This document shows, one piece after another, positions 26,609 through 36,102 of a stretch of 64,000 nucleotides of DNA. A model generated the notes under the pieces. The model had not been told where the DNA came from, made no database searches, and worked only from the letters and a program-made list of their open reading frames with translations. Position 1 is the stretch's first letter. Every line of letters starts with the position of its first letter. Source of the stretch: Salinisphaera sp040361255 (GTDB taxonomy: Bacteria > Pseudomonadota > Gammaproteobacteria > Nevskiales > Salinisphaeraceae); assembly GCF_040361255.1 (NCBI RefSeq), contig NZ_APNG01000011.1, forward strand, positions 92,431-156,430. The letters run 5' to 3'. A program made the translations under genes and the position numbers.

Positions 26609-27637
26609 TTACTGGCTGTCGCTGTCGCTCTTGTGCTCGTCGATGGCCTTGAGCAGCGCATCAAGCGAAGCCTGACCGCGTTCGCCCACGTCTTTTACGT
26701 AGGTGTCACGTACCGGCTTGGCTTTTTCCTCGAACTTGGCGCGCTCGTCGTCGCTGAGTTCGATAATCTTGATATCGCTTTTTTCCTTGATGGTATCCAG
26801 ACGCTCGTCATTGAACTTGTTCTGGATGTCGTAGCCGACCTTGACCAGGTCCTGGGTGGTCTGTTCGACCATCTTCTTCTGGTCGGCGGACAGGCTATCC
26901 CACCAGTCCAGGTTGCCGATCATGTTGGCCACGAACTGCGACTGGTTGGCGAAGATCATGTAGTCCTGAACTTCGTAGAAGCCCATTTCTTCATGCGCGA
27001 ACACCGGCTGGATGTTGGCATCCGCCTGGCCCTGCTGCAGCGCGCTGTAGAGTTCGCCGTAGGCAATGGTGATCGGCGCAGCACCGTAGGCGCGATAGGT
27101 CGCACGCAACAGGCTGTTGTCCATCACGCGGATATGCAGGTTCTTCATGTCATCCGGGGTACGGATTTCGCGGTTCGCGGTCCATACCTGATAACCCTCG
27201 GGCAGCTCGGCCAGCGGCACCAAGCCACGATCCTTAAACGACTTCTGCCAGGCATCGCTTTTCAGAAATGCATCGGAGTTGAGCACTTCGGCGGTTTCCA
27301 GCTGATCGTCGGGCATGACGAAGTTCAGGCTCATGAGCTGACTCTCCGGCACGGTACCGCCCAGAAAGCCCGAACCGAAGCCGATCTGAATGGCGCCGTT
27401 CTGGATGGCGTCATACAGCGCGGAATAGCTCGAACCCCACTTGCCGTAGGGCAGCAACTGCACGGTGATATCGCCACCGCTCTTTTCCTCGATGCGCTCC
27501 TTGAATTCCTTGGCATATTCGTACTGGACGCTGCCTTCAATCTCTTCGAGACCGAAGCGCCAGGTTTCGGCATTTGCCACGCCCGCAACCGTGACGAGCC
27601 CGAATGCAATGGCTAAACCGATGGCTTTGAGCCGCAT
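26609..27637 (-). CDS. dctP: TRAP transporter substrate-binding protein (DctP)
   Basis: A 342-aa periplasmic protein with a signal peptide cleaved after ANA (about residue 22) and the DctP fold: WRFGLEEIEGSVQYEYAKEFKERIEEKSGG at the start, LKNLHIRV-type hinge (MKNLHIRVMDNSLLRATYRAYGAAP) with the arginine expected to bind a ligand carboxylate. It should feed the DctQM permease encoded about 900 bp away on the other strand. ATG 27637 has a strong G-rich ribosome-binding site (AAGGGGG). Confidence 0.92.
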   Translation of the reverse strand: MRLKAIGLAIAFGLVTVAGVANAETWRFGLEEIEGSVQYEYAKEFKERIEEKSGGDITVQLLPYGKWGSSYSALYDAIQNGAIQIGFGSGFLGGTVPESQLMSLNFVMPDDQLETAEVLNSDAFLKSDAWQKSFKDRGLVPLAELPEGYQVWTANREIRTPDDMKNLHIRVMDNSLLRATYRAYGAAPITIAYGELYSALQQGQADANIQPVFAHEEMGFYEVQDYMIFANQSQFVANMIGNLDWWDSLSADQKKMVEQTTQDLVKVGYDIQNKFNDERLDTIKEKSDIKIIELSDDERAKFEEKAKPVRDTYVKDVGERGQASLDALLKAIDEHKSDSDSQ

Positions 27638-28040
27638 AAAATCCCCCTTCGTGGATTCTGAATGAGTGGTTTCACTAAATGGTATAGACCGGTTCCTGTC
27701 AAGCTGCAGCGCAACACGAGCACGATCGATGCGAACGGCTACGCCACGGCGGCACAGTCTTTGCGGCCTGATAGCGAGTGCATGCAAAAGGCCTGCCGCA
27801 AGACGGCAGTACACTGCGATCCGGCGCATGGCAGTGGTATGGTGAGTAATCGACAAACCGCGTTTGTCGATCCGACGGCAAACCTGTCGTCTGGGGGTAC
27901 GCTCGTTTTCAATGCCATTCTCTATCGCGGCCGGTAGCGGCTGCGGCGGGCCGCGCACGGCGTCGCGGTCGTCGCGACGCATCGCTCGCAGCGGCTGGAT
28001 TGGCTATGGTACGGGCCGCAGTACTGGGAGTTATCGCAAC
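27638..28040. other. Divergent intergenic region, no gene seen
   Basis: This 403-bp gap separates dctP (minus) from the phosphoribulokinase gene (plus) and must hold both promoters. A perfect inverted repeat TCGACAAA (27850-27857) / TTTGTCGA (27863-27870) is the clearest structure and could be an operator or hairpin. A CAT-rich stretch near 27660-27690 close to dctP is a plausible promoter area. I cannot assign -35/-10 boxes with confidence. Confidence 0.35.
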
Positions 28041-28925
28041 ATGTCCGTGATCCATCCGATCGTCGCGGTGACGGGGTCCTCCGGTGCCGGCACGTCGACC
28101 GCGCGTATTGCATTCGAGCACATCTTCCATCGCCTGCATGTGCGCGCGGCCTATATCGATGGCGATGCGTTTCATGCTTACAGCCGGCGCGAAATGGCCA
28201 AGGCGGTACGACGGGCCACCATTCGGGGCGAGAACTTCAGCCATTTCGGCCCGGGCGCCAACCGCCTCGATCGTCTGGAAAGGCTGTTTGCCGAATACGG
28301 CGATCGCGGCACCGGCGAAACCCGCCGTTATCTGCACGACGAAATCGAAGCCGCCGAGTTCGACCGCGAACCGGGCACATTCACCGACTGGGAACCGATC
28401 GCGTCCGATACCGAACTGTTGCTCTACGAAGGACTGCACGGCGGCGTGGTCACCGATCAGGTGGATGTGGCCCAGCATGTGGATCTGATGGTCGGCGTGG
28501 TACCCACCATCAACCTCGAATGGATCCAGAAGATCCGGCGCGATATCGATGTGCGCGGCTATGCGCCGGAGGATGTCGCCAAGGTGATCCTGCGACGCAT
28601 GCCCGATTACGTGCGCTATATCACCCCTCAGTTCACCCGCACCGATGTCAATTTCCAGCGCGTGCCGCTGGTGGATACCTCCAACCCGTTCGTGGCCCGC
28701 GACGTCCCCAACGATGACGAATCCATGGTGGTGATCCGGTTTCGCGATCCGGCCCACTGGGCGGTTGATTTTCCCTATCTGCTGACCATGATCCATGGGT
28801 CGTTCATGTCGCGCCCGAATACGGTGGTGGTACCCGGCACGAAAATGCGCATGGCCATCGAAATCATCATCGGGCCGATCATCCGACGCCTGCTCGAACA
28901 GCGCGAAGCCGCGCTCACCCGTTGA
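28041..28925 (+). CDS. prkB: Phosphoribulokinase (PrkB type)
   Basis: A 294-aa kinase of the class I bacterial phosphoribulokinase family. The P-loop reads GSSGAGTST (the lysine-less form normal for this class), followed by IDGDAFHAYSRREM, the HFGPGANRLDRL and YLHDEIEA segments and the LLYEGLHGG strand. The family phosphorylates ribulose-5-phosphate, but the short PrkB forms occur in organisms without RuBisCO, where their role is unclear. No RuBisCO gene is in this window. ATG 28041 follows GGGAG at about 10 nt. An aldo-keto reductase gene follows 40 nt downstream. Confidence 0.88.
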   Translation: MSVIHPIVAVTGSSGAGTSTARIAFEHIFHRLHVRAAYIDGDAFHAYSRREMAKAVRRATIRGENFSHFGPGANRLDRLERLFAEYGDRGTGETRRYLHDEIEAAEFDREPGTFTDWEPIASDTELLLYEGLHGGVVTDQVDVAQHVDLMVGVVPTINLEWIQKIRRDIDVRGYAPEDVAKVILRRMPDYVRYITPQFTRTDVNFQRVPLVDTSNPFVARDVPNDDESMVVIRFRDPAHWAVDFPYLLTMIHGSFMSRPNTVVVPGTKMRMAIEIIIGPIIRRLLEQREAALTR

Positions 28926-28965
28926 GCACGCCAGAACACATCACACGCCAGTAAAGAAGACTTTC

Positions 28966-30006
28966 ATGCAATACCGCAAACTCGGCCGCAGCGATATCGA
29001 CGTCAGCCGTATCGCGCTCGGCACCATGACCTTCGGCGAACAGAACACCGAGGACGAAGCCCACCGCCAGATCGACTATGCCCTCGATCAGGGCGTGAAC
29101 TTCATCGACGCCGCCGAGATGTATCCCGTGCCGCCCAAGGCGGATACCCAGGGCCGCACCGAGGAATACATCGGCTCCTGGCTGGCCGCCTCCGGCCGGC
29201 GCGACGACGTGGTGCTGGCCAGCAAGGTCACCGGCCGCTCCAAGATGGACTACCTGCGGGACGGCTTCGAAACCCGCCTGACGCCGAAACAGATCCGCAG
29301 CGCGCTGGAAGCCAGCCTCGATCGGCTGCATACGGATTATCTCGATCTGTATCAGGTGCACTGGCCGGATCGCGCGACCAACACCTTCGGCAAGCGCGGC
29401 TATGTCCACAATGAAGACGACGACGCCGTACCCATCGAGGAAACGCTGGGCGAACTGGGCCGCCTGGTCGAGGAAGGCAAGATCCGCTGTGTGGGGCTGT
29501 CCAACGAAACGCCCTGGGGGCTGATGCGCTATCTACGCGCGGCCGAAAACGAAAACCTGCCACGCGTGGTGTCCATTCAGAACCCCTATTCGCTGCTCAA
29601 CCGCACCTTCGAGATCGGCCTGGCCGAATGCGCGGAACGCGAGGATGTGCGTCTGCTGGCCTATTCGCCGCTGGCGTTCGGCATGCTGACCGGCAAGTAT
29701 CTCGACGGCGCCATGCCCGAAGGCGCACGCCTGACCCGCTGGGAGCGTTTCTCGCGCTATACCAACGCCCGTGGTCAACAGGCCACCGCCGATTACGTGG
29801 CGCTGGCACGCAAGCACGGCGTGGACCCGGCCCAGATGGCGCTGGCCTATGTGAACAGCCGCAGCTTTCTGACCTCGAACATCATCGGCGCGACCACCAT
29901 GGAACAGCTGGAAACCAATATCGCCAGCGCCGATATCGAGCTATCGGACGAGCTCATCCAGTCGATCGAGGCGATTCACGCCGACAATCCCAACCCCTGC
30001 CCCTAG
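28966..30006 (+). CDS. tas: NADP(H)-dependent aldo-keto reductase (Tas-like)
   Basis: A 346-aa TIM-barrel oxidoreductase, the usual length of the Tas family. The opening MQYRKLGRSDIDVSRIALGT, FIDAAEMYPVPPKADTQGRTE (with D48-Y53-type catalytic residues), the lysine in LASKVTGRS and the histidine in LYQVHWPDR mark the catalytic tetrad. The C-terminal SNIIGATTMEQLETNI binds NADPH. It reduces an aldehyde or ketone, but the physiological substrate is not evident. Start at ATG 28966. Confidence 0.9.
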   Translation: MQYRKLGRSDIDVSRIALGTMTFGEQNTEDEAHRQIDYALDQGVNFIDAAEMYPVPPKADTQGRTEEYIGSWLAASGRRDDVVLASKVTGRSKMDYLRDGFETRLTPKQIRSALEASLDRLHTDYLDLYQVHWPDRATNTFGKRGYVHNEDDDAVPIEETLGELGRLVEEGKIRCVGLSNETPWGLMRYLRAAENENLPRVVSIQNPYSLLNRTFEIGLAECAEREDVRLLAYSPLAFGMLTGKYLDGAMPEGARLTRWERFSRYTNARGQQATADYVALARKHGVDPAQMALAYVNSRSFLTSNIIGATTMEQLETNIASADIELSDELIQSIEAIHADNPNPCP

Positions 30007-30043
30007 CCGCCGACACGGGCGTCATGTTGCACCGCAGGCGTAA

Positions 30044-31534
30044 TCAGCGCCTGCGGTTGCGCGTATGGCCGTTGGCGACATAGCGGTAGTACTCGATGCC
30101 CACGTCGCGAAAGTCCGGCTCGTCGCGCGCGCCGATCGCATCGACCACGAACTCGTCATGCGCGGGCACCGGATCGAGCGCGGCCACGCGCCCATCGTGC
30201 AGGGCCACGTACTGATCCTGGTCGAGATCGAGCGGATCACCGAGCGCGGCCATGAAATTGATTCGCTCGGCGGCGTTGCGCCAGCCGTCGGCCACGCGCA
30301 TGGGCAGGGCCTCGGCGGCATCACCACTGCCATAGCCCAGCGCCAGCCAGCGTTGGCCGTCGAGATCGGTATTTTCGCGCAGCGCCTGCACGAAACCGGC
30401 CGCCAGCCACGCCGGCAGGGCCGCGGTATAGAGATTGCCCAGATCGCGCATCATTTCGCTGCCCAGCGACAGCTTGCCGGTAACCAGCGTCTTCCAGAGG
30501 TCGGTACTGCGCAGATAACGCAGCAGTAGCGAGGCCAGCGGGAAGGCATCGTCACCGCTCAGGCCCGCATGCACGCGCTCGCGCATATCCGGCGCCGCTC
30601 CGCCGATCTCGGCGAGCACGGCGTCGTAGTCCATATCGGCCTGTGCGCAGTAGTCGCGCAGCTCGGCGCGCGCGGCGTCATCGCCCTCGGCCAGGGCGAA
30701 CAGATACGCCATGGCCCAGCCGGAGGCCGGCATCTTGTGGTACGGCCGGTGCATGAACACGGCGTCCACATCGTGAAAGTAATCGGGCCAACGTGCGTGC
30801 TGGCGCGCCAGCAAGGCGTTCATCGCATGACGCGTGGCATCGATATAACAGCTGGTCGAATAGCGGCCGTTGAACACCGGCAGATCCTGCATCTGGCCAT
30901 CGATACGACTGGGCTGACCACGAAAACGCGCGAACGGCTTGCGAAAATCCACCATTCGATAATCCGAAGCGCTGCCCGCGCCGGCCAGATCCACATGCAA
31001 CAGCTGCGGCTCGGCTTCGAGCAGCATCGCCACCGCGCCCGCGCCCTGGGTAGGCTCGCCGCTGCTGCCGCGCTCGTATTCGGCAATATCCGAACAGATC
31101 ACGATCGCCTTGCGCGTGGCCCCGTCGGTCGCGAGATAGCGCAGCGCGCCCTTCATCGCATACACGCCGCCCAGACAGGCATGCTTGTATTCCGGCACTT
31201 CGCATTCGCGCGACATCGCCGGCATCTCGTGGGCGGCGAGCGCGTCATCGAGCATGCCCTTGACGATCACCGAGCCGGCCGAATTATCGCTGGAGGATTC
31301 GGTGCCCAGCGCCAGATAGCCGATCTCGCGCGGGTCGATATCGTAGGCCTGAATCAAGCGCCAGGCGGCATTCGCGGCGAGCGTATACACGCTCTGTTCC
31401 GGGCCGCGCATACGAAAACTGCGCCCGACGACGTTACGAATCTTGTCCCAGGGCTGGTCATTCCATTCGCACCAGTCGGCCAGCTGTACACGATAGGGCG
31501 GCAGATAAAGCGCCAGTCCACTGATTCCAGGCAT
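30044..31534 (-). CDS. mvaS: Hydroxymethylglutaryl-CoA synthase
   Basis: A 496-aa thiolase-fold enzyme that condenses acetyl-CoA with acetoacetyl-CoA to HMG-CoA, the first committed step of the mevalonate pathway. The catalytic triad is visible: E79 in LGTESSSD, nucleophile C120 in YKHACLGGVYA and H262 in FMHRPYHKM. At 496 aa it is longer than the roughly 390-aa form of Gram-positive cocci. It is transcribed away from the other mevalonate genes across a 161-bp divergent spacer. ATG 31534. Confidence 0.93.
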   Translation of the reverse strand: MPGISGLALYLPPYRVQLADWCEWNDQPWDKIRNVVGRSFRMRGPEQSVYTLAANAAWRLIQAYDIDPREIGYLALGTESSSDNSAGSVIVKGMLDDALAAHEMPAMSRECEVPEYKHACLGGVYAMKGALRYLATDGATRKAIVICSDIAEYERGSSGEPTQGAGAVAMLLEAEPQLLHVDLAGAGSASDYRMVDFRKPFARFRGQPSRIDGQMQDLPVFNGRYSTSCYIDATRHAMNALLARQHARWPDYFHDVDAVFMHRPYHKMPASGWAMAYLFALAEGDDAARAELRDYCAQADMDYDAVLAEIGGAAPDMRERVHAGLSGDDAFPLASLLLRYLRSTDLWKTLVTGKLSLGSEMMRDLGNLYTAALPAWLAAGFVQALRENTDLDGQRWLALGYGSGDAAEALPMRVADGWRNAAERINFMAALGDPLDLDQDQYVALHDGRVAALDPVPAHDEFVVDAIGARDEPDFRDVGIEYYRYVANGHTRNRRR

Positions 31535-31695
31535 CGCGATCTCTTGTCTTCGCGGCTGTGCCGATTATCGGCAGGCCAGTTTGAATGCCGCTATGCTAGC
31601 AAATGCTGCACCCTGTACGGCCCTGCCCGGCCTGCGCCCTGTGTGCGCTTTCGCGTATCCTCTCACCTGGTTTCGACCGGCCTGGAACTCGCCCG
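31535..31695. promoter_or_regulatory. Divergent spacer between HMG-CoA synthase and the mevalonate operon
   Basis: This 161-bp region lies between two oppositely directed starts and is the expected place for both promoters and any shared operator controlling the pathway. I see no strong consensus -35/-10 pair and no clear inverted repeat in it. Its role is inferred from position only. Confidence 0.4.
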
Positions 31696-32682
31696 ATGGC
31701 TGCTGCACCGATTTCGCCTGTCACTGCCCGCGCGCACAGCAACATCGCCCTGATCAAGTACTGGGGCAAACGCGATGCCGCGCTCAATCTGCCGGCGGTG
31801 GGCTCGATCTCGATTACCCTCGACGGGCTCTATACCGATACCCGCGTGGGCTTTCATGCCGGCGCCGAACGCGACAGCGTCGATATCGGCGGGCGCAAGG
31901 TCGATGCTGCGCCATTCACGAAGTTTCTAGACCTGATTCGCGCACGCGCCGGCATCGCGCATCGCGCCCGCGTTGAATCCTGGAACAATTTTCCCACTGG
32001 TGCCGGCCTGGCATCGTCTGCATCGGGTTACAGCGCGCTGGCATTGGCCGGCTGTCGAGCCGCCGGCCTTGAAACGAGTGCGCGCGACTTATCGATTCTG
32101 GCCCGCCAGGGTTCCGGCTCGGCAGCGCGTTCGATATTCGGCGGCATCGTGGAAATGCACCGCGGCCAGGCCGAAGGCGGCGAAGACGCCTACGCCGAGC
32201 CGCTACTGAATGCCGAGGACTGGCCGTTGGGCGTGGTCGTCGCGATTACCGATCGCAACGCGAAAAGCGTGAATTCCACCGCCGGCATGGCCGCACTCGA
32301 CGAGCGTTCCGATTATTACGATGCCTGGGTCGCACGAGCACCGGACGATCTGGCGAGCATGCGCGATGCCATCGCCGCCCGCGATTTCGAAACCGTAGGC
32401 GCGCTCACAGAGATGAGCTGTCTGAAGCTGCACGGCCTGATGCTGTCGACGCGCCCCGGGCTGATCTACTGGAATGCCGCGACGGTTGCCTCGATGCACG
32501 CAATACGCGCGCTGCGCGCTGCCGGTACGCCGGTTTATTTCACGATCGACGCCGGCCCCCAGGTCAAGGCGATCTGTGCGCCCGAACATACAGCTGAGGT
32601 TGCTGCTGTACTGGCCGACGTACCTGGCGTGCTGGATACGCGTATCAGCGGCCTCGGGCCCGGCGCCCACCCGCTCGACTGA
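31696..32682 (+). CDS. mvaD: Diphosphomevalonate decarboxylase
   Basis: A 328-aa GHMP-family enzyme converting mevalonate 5-diphosphate to isopentenyl diphosphate with ATP. Visible are NIALIKYWGKRDAALNLP (17-34), the phosphate loop NNFPTGAGLASSASG (97-111) and the catalytic aspartate in FTIDAGPQVKAI. It starts at ATG 31696; the 31 open codons upstream are not family-like. It is the first gene of the plus-strand mevalonate run and ends 2 nt before the next start. Confidence 0.95.
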   Translation: MAAAPISPVTARAHSNIALIKYWGKRDAALNLPAVGSISITLDGLYTDTRVGFHAGAERDSVDIGGRKVDAAPFTKFLDLIRARAGIAHRARVESWNNFPTGAGLASSASGYSALALAGCRAAGLETSARDLSILARQGSGSAARSIFGGIVEMHRGQAEGGEDAYAEPLLNAEDWPLGVVVAITDRNAKSVNSTAGMAALDERSDYYDAWVARAPDDLASMRDAIAARDFETVGALTEMSCLKLHGLMLSTRPGLIYWNAATVASMHAIRALRAAGTPVYFTIDAGPQVKAICAPEHTAEVAAVLADVPGVLDTRISGLGPGAHPLD

Positions 32683-32684
32683 AC

Positions 32685-33710
32685 GTGGCCGTCGAAGCCA
32701 GCGCCCCCGGCAAGCTGTTTCTGATCGGCGAATATGCGGTACTCGCCGGCGCGCCGGCGTTGCTCACGGCTGTCGATCGGCGCGTGCATGTCAGGGCCAC
32801 GCCCTCGCCCGATGCGCGCTGGCGCCTCACCGCTGCGAATCTGGGTATTCGGGATCTCGATCTCGGCGCCGACCTTCAGCCCCCCCCTGAGTTCGACGCC
32901 GCCACACGCAGCAAGCTCGTTGTGTTCGAGGCAGTACGCGCGCATAGCGCTGCAGCGCTGGGCACACGCCTGACCGCGCAGCACGTTACGATCGATAGCC
33001 GGGATTTTGCCCAGGACGGCCATAAGCTCGGGCTGGGATCGAGCGCGGCGGTGGCTGCCGCGCTGACCGCGGCCCTGTCGCAGGCAAGCGGTGAATCGCT
33101 CGACAAGGGCGCCCTGGCAATGCGCGCGATCGCCGCCCATCGCACAGCCCAGAACGGACGTGGCAGCGGTGGCGACGTGGCAGCCGCCGTCTACGGCGGT
33201 TTGATCAGCTATACCCGCGATCACACGCCCATACCGCTCACCTGGCCTGCCGATCTCGCGGCCTACGCGCTGGTTACGGGCACTGGCGCGAGCACACCCG
33301 ACCTCGTCGAACGCGTAGCGGATTACGGCAACCGCGCGCCGGACGCCCATGCCCGATACATGGCAGATTTGCGCGCGCTGGCGGACGCCGTCGTGGGTAG
33401 CCTCAATGATACGCGCAGCTTTCTCACGCTCGCCGCCGATTATTTTGCTGCGCTATGTCGACTCGATGCCGCGGCCGGCGCCGGTATTGTCACACCGCAG
33501 CATTTTCAACTGGCCGATCTGGCGGCAAAGCATGGCGGCGTATTCAAGACATCGGGCGCCGGTGGCGGCGATGTGGGTCTGGTGTTCGCACAACGTGGTG
33601 ATGGGGAAAAGCGGTTGCACGCCGCGCTTGAACAGGCCGGCGCACGGGTCGTGGACCTGGATTTCGGCGCCGCCGGCGTGGCCTGTCGGACGCCGCAATC
33701 GCCGGGCTGA
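32685..33710 (+). CDS. mvaK2: Phosphomevalonate kinase
   Basis: A 341-aa GHMP kinase with SAPGKLFLIGEYAVLAG at the N-terminus, the ATP loop LGLGSSAAVAAALTAAL and the C-terminal KTSGAGGGDVGLVF glycine motif of phosphomevalonate kinases. It converts mevalonate 5-phosphate to the 5-diphosphate, the substrate of the decarboxylase encoded just upstream. The start is GTG 32685, almost touching the previous stop, which implies coupling. Confidence 0.9.
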   Translation: MAVEASAPGKLFLIGEYAVLAGAPALLTAVDRRVHVRATPSPDARWRLTAANLGIRDLDLGADLQPPPEFDAATRSKLVVFEAVRAHSAAALGTRLTAQHVTIDSRDFAQDGHKLGLGSSAAVAAALTAALSQASGESLDKGALAMRAIAAHRTAQNGRGSGGDVAAAVYGGLISYTRDHTPIPLTWPADLAAYALVTGTGASTPDLVERVADYGNRAPDAHARYMADLRALADAVVGSLNDTRSFLTLAADYFAALCRLDAAAGAGIVTPQHFQLADLAAKHGGVFKTSGAGGGDVGLVFAQRGDGEKRLHAALEQAGARVVDLDFGAAGVACRTPQSPG

Positions 33711-33812
33711 CGCCGGTCTGCCATCGGTCTGCGATAAACTGCGCCCCTGATCTTTAGCGGGAACCCGGCTCCGGCCTCGTTTTCGCCCTGTCACGAAACG
33801 CTTTCAATTGCG

Positions 33813-36095
33813 ATGAGTCATTCCCGGATACCTTCGTTCTACAAGTTTTCCGTCGCCAACCGGCTGCGCGTTCTGCTCGAGCGCGAGGTCATCGACGAGC
33901 GCGAATACGAGATGCTCGTCGATGGCACCCACATGATGGATGCCGCCCAGGCCGACCGGCTGATCGAGAACGTGATCAGCGTATTCGGGCTGCCGATGGG
34001 CCTGGGCCTGAATTTCCAGATCAACGGCCGCGACTATCTCGTACCGATGGTGGTCGAAGAGCCCTCGATCATCGCCGCAGTCAGCTCCGCGGCCAAGATC
34101 GTGCGTGGCGCCGGCGGGTTCGAAAGTCATGCCGAGCGCCCTTTGCTCATCGGCCAGATACAGATCGTGGGCGTGCCGCATGCGGCTCACGCGCGCCAGG
34201 CGTTGCTGCAGAACGCCCAGGAAATTCTGGATCTGGCCAACAGCCTGCATCCGAACATGGTCGCGCGCGGTGGCGGCGCGCGTGAAATCGAGGTGCATAC
34301 CCACGGCAGCACCGCCGCGCACGGCGAAATGCTGGTCGTGCACCTGCTTGTGGATACGCGCGATGCGATGGGCGCGAATCTCGTCAATACGATGTGCGAA
34401 GGCGCCGCGCCGTTGGTGGAAAAGATCTCGGGCGGGCGCGTTTTCCTGCGCATTCTGTCGAATCTCACTGACCGCGCGCTGGTGCGCTCGAAAGCGGTGA
34501 TCCCGACCGCCCGTCTCGCCGCCGGCGATTATTCGGGAGAGGAAGTACGCGACGGCATCATCCTCGCGAACGAGTTCGCCGAAACGGACCCTTATCGGGC
34601 CACGACCCATAACAAGGGCATCATGAACGGCATCGATGCCGTAGCGATTGCCACCGGCAACGACTGGCGCGCGATTGAAGCTGCGGCCCATGCCTATGCC
34701 GCGCGCACCGGGCGCTACAGTTCGCTGACCCGCTGGTATGCCAACGCAGCCGGGGATCTGGTCGGCGAACTCGATATTCCACTCAAGATCGGCACGGTGG
34801 GCGGCCAGGTCGAGTCGAACCAGGCAGTCAAGATCGCGCATCGCGTGCTGGGTATTCAATCCGCGGCCGAACTGGCCGAAGTCATGGGTGCGGTGGGCCT
34901 GGCCCAGAACTTTGCCGCGATCAAGGCACTCTCGACGCACGGCATTCAGCGCGGCCACATGACGTTGCATGCACGCAGCGTCGCGATGGCCGCGGGTGCG
35001 GATGCCGCGATCTTCGACGATGTAGTCGACCGGCTGATCGCCGCCGGCGATATCAAGGTATGGAAAGCACGCGAGATCATCGCCGAGCTGGAAGACACCG
35101 CCCGGCTCGAGCAGGTTAATACGAGTACGAACACGCATCAGGACGTGATCGAACACGCCGATACCGCCGGCGATATCGGTTACGGCAAGATCATCCTGCT
35201 CGGCGAGCATTCCGTGGTGTATGGCCGGCATGCGATCGCTGCGCCTATTCCGCTGCATGTGCGCGCGGAAGTCACCGCGCAAGCCAACCATATCGATCTG
35301 GTCATTCCGCGCTGGGGCGTGGAAATGCGCCTGGCGGAGCCGGAACGCGCGATCAGCTCGTTGCATGCGTCGATCACGCTTATCGCCGAGCGCCTCGGCC
35401 TGGCCGATCGCGGCATGCGTATCGACGTCTTTCCGCATATCCCGCGCGCGAACGGGCTCGGCGCATCAGCTGCGCTCGCGGTCGCCGTGATCCGTGCCAT
35501 GGCACGTTGTTTCGATATCGAAATCAGCGAGCGCGAGATTTCCAATCTTGCCTTCGACTGCGAAAAGATCGCTCACGGCACGCCATCGGGCATCGACAAC
35601 ACGCTGGCGACGTTCGGCAAGCCGATTCTCTTTCGCCGCGACAACGCCAATAGCCGTGCCGATATCCAGGATCTGACAACACCACACCCCATTCCGGTAG
35701 TCATCGGCCTGTCGGGCGTGGCGACGCTCACCATGCAGACGGTGGGCAGCGTGCGTGCTGCCTGGCAGAAAAACCCCGAACGGTATGAATCGATCTTTTC
35801 TCAGATCGATGCACTGGCGCTGGCCGGCGCCGAGGCCATGCGCAAAGGCGACCTGGTCGAACTCGGCGAACTCATGAACATCGACCACGGCCTGCTCAAT
35901 GCGCTGCAGGTCTCCTCGCGCGAGATTGAGGAACTGGTCCAGATCGCGCGCGATAACGGCGCGCTGGGCGCCAAGCTCACCGGCGGCGGCGGTGGCGGCG
36001 CGATGATCGCGATCAGCGAGCCCGAGCGTTGCCAGGCGATTGCATCCGCCATGCGCAGCGCGGGCTACAACACATTCATTACCGAAATTCGTTGA
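33813..36095 (+). CDS. Fused HMG-CoA reductase (class II) and mevalonate kinase
   Basis: One uninterrupted 760-aa frame holds two enzymes of consecutive steps. Residues 1 to about 435 are a class II HMG-CoA reductase with E83 (EEPS), K268 (HNKGIMNG), D284 (GNDWR) and H382 (RGHMTLHAR), numbering within one residue of Pseudomonas mevalonii HMGR. A short polar linker (about 436-454) leads to a mevalonate kinase (455-760) with GYGKIILLGEHSVVYG, GLGASAALAVAV, GTPSGIDNTLA and KLTGGGGGGAMIAI. The fusion would turn HMG-CoA into mevalonate 5-phosphate on one chain. No stop or frameshift interrupts the junction. It precedes idi by 7 nt. ATG 33813. Confidence 0.95.
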   Translation: MSHSRIPSFYKFSVANRLRVLLEREVIDEREYEMLVDGTHMMDAAQADRLIENVISVFGLPMGLGLNFQINGRDYLVPMVVEEPSIIAAVSSAAKIVRGAGGFESHAERPLLIGQIQIVGVPHAAHARQALLQNAQEILDLANSLHPNMVARGGGAREIEVHTHGSTAAHGEMLVVHLLVDTRDAMGANLVNTMCEGAAPLVEKISGGRVFLRILSNLTDRALVRSKAVIPTARLAAGDYSGEEVRDGIILANEFAETDPYRATTHNKGIMNGIDAVAIATGNDWRAIEAAAHAYAARTGRYSSLTRWYANAAGDLVGELDIPLKIGTVGGQVESNQAVKIAHRVLGIQSAAELAEVMGAVGLAQNFAAIKALSTHGIQRGHMTLHARSVAMAAGADAAIFDDVVDRLIAAGDIKVWKAREIIAELEDTARLEQVNTSTNTHQDVIEHADTAGDIGYGKIILLGEHSVVYGRHAIAAPIPLHVRAEVTAQANHIDLVIPRWGVEMRLAEPERAISSLHASITLIAERLGLADRGMRIDVFPHIPRANGLGASAALAVAVIRAMARCFDIEISEREISNLAFDCEKIAHGTPSGIDNTLATFGKPILFRRDNANSRADIQDLTTPHPIPVVIGLSGVATLTMQTVGSVRAAWQKNPERYESIFSQIDALALAGAEAMRKGDLVELGELMNIDHGLLNALQVSSREIEELVQIARDNGALGAKLTGGGGGGAMIAISEPERCQAIASAMRSAGYNTFITEIR

Positions 36096-36102
36096 GCCGT
36101 CC

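Noticed and set aside
28041..28200. Defective P-loop in the phosphoribulokinase because the usual lysine is missing
   Set aside because: Class I bacterial phosphoribulokinases normally have the GSSGAGT form without that lysine.
33804..35438. Long open frame (about 544 codons) on the minus strand opposite the HMG-CoA reductase gene
   Set aside because: It is antisense to a gene with intact catalytic motifs, has no recognisable domain, and is expected from the strong third-position GC bias.
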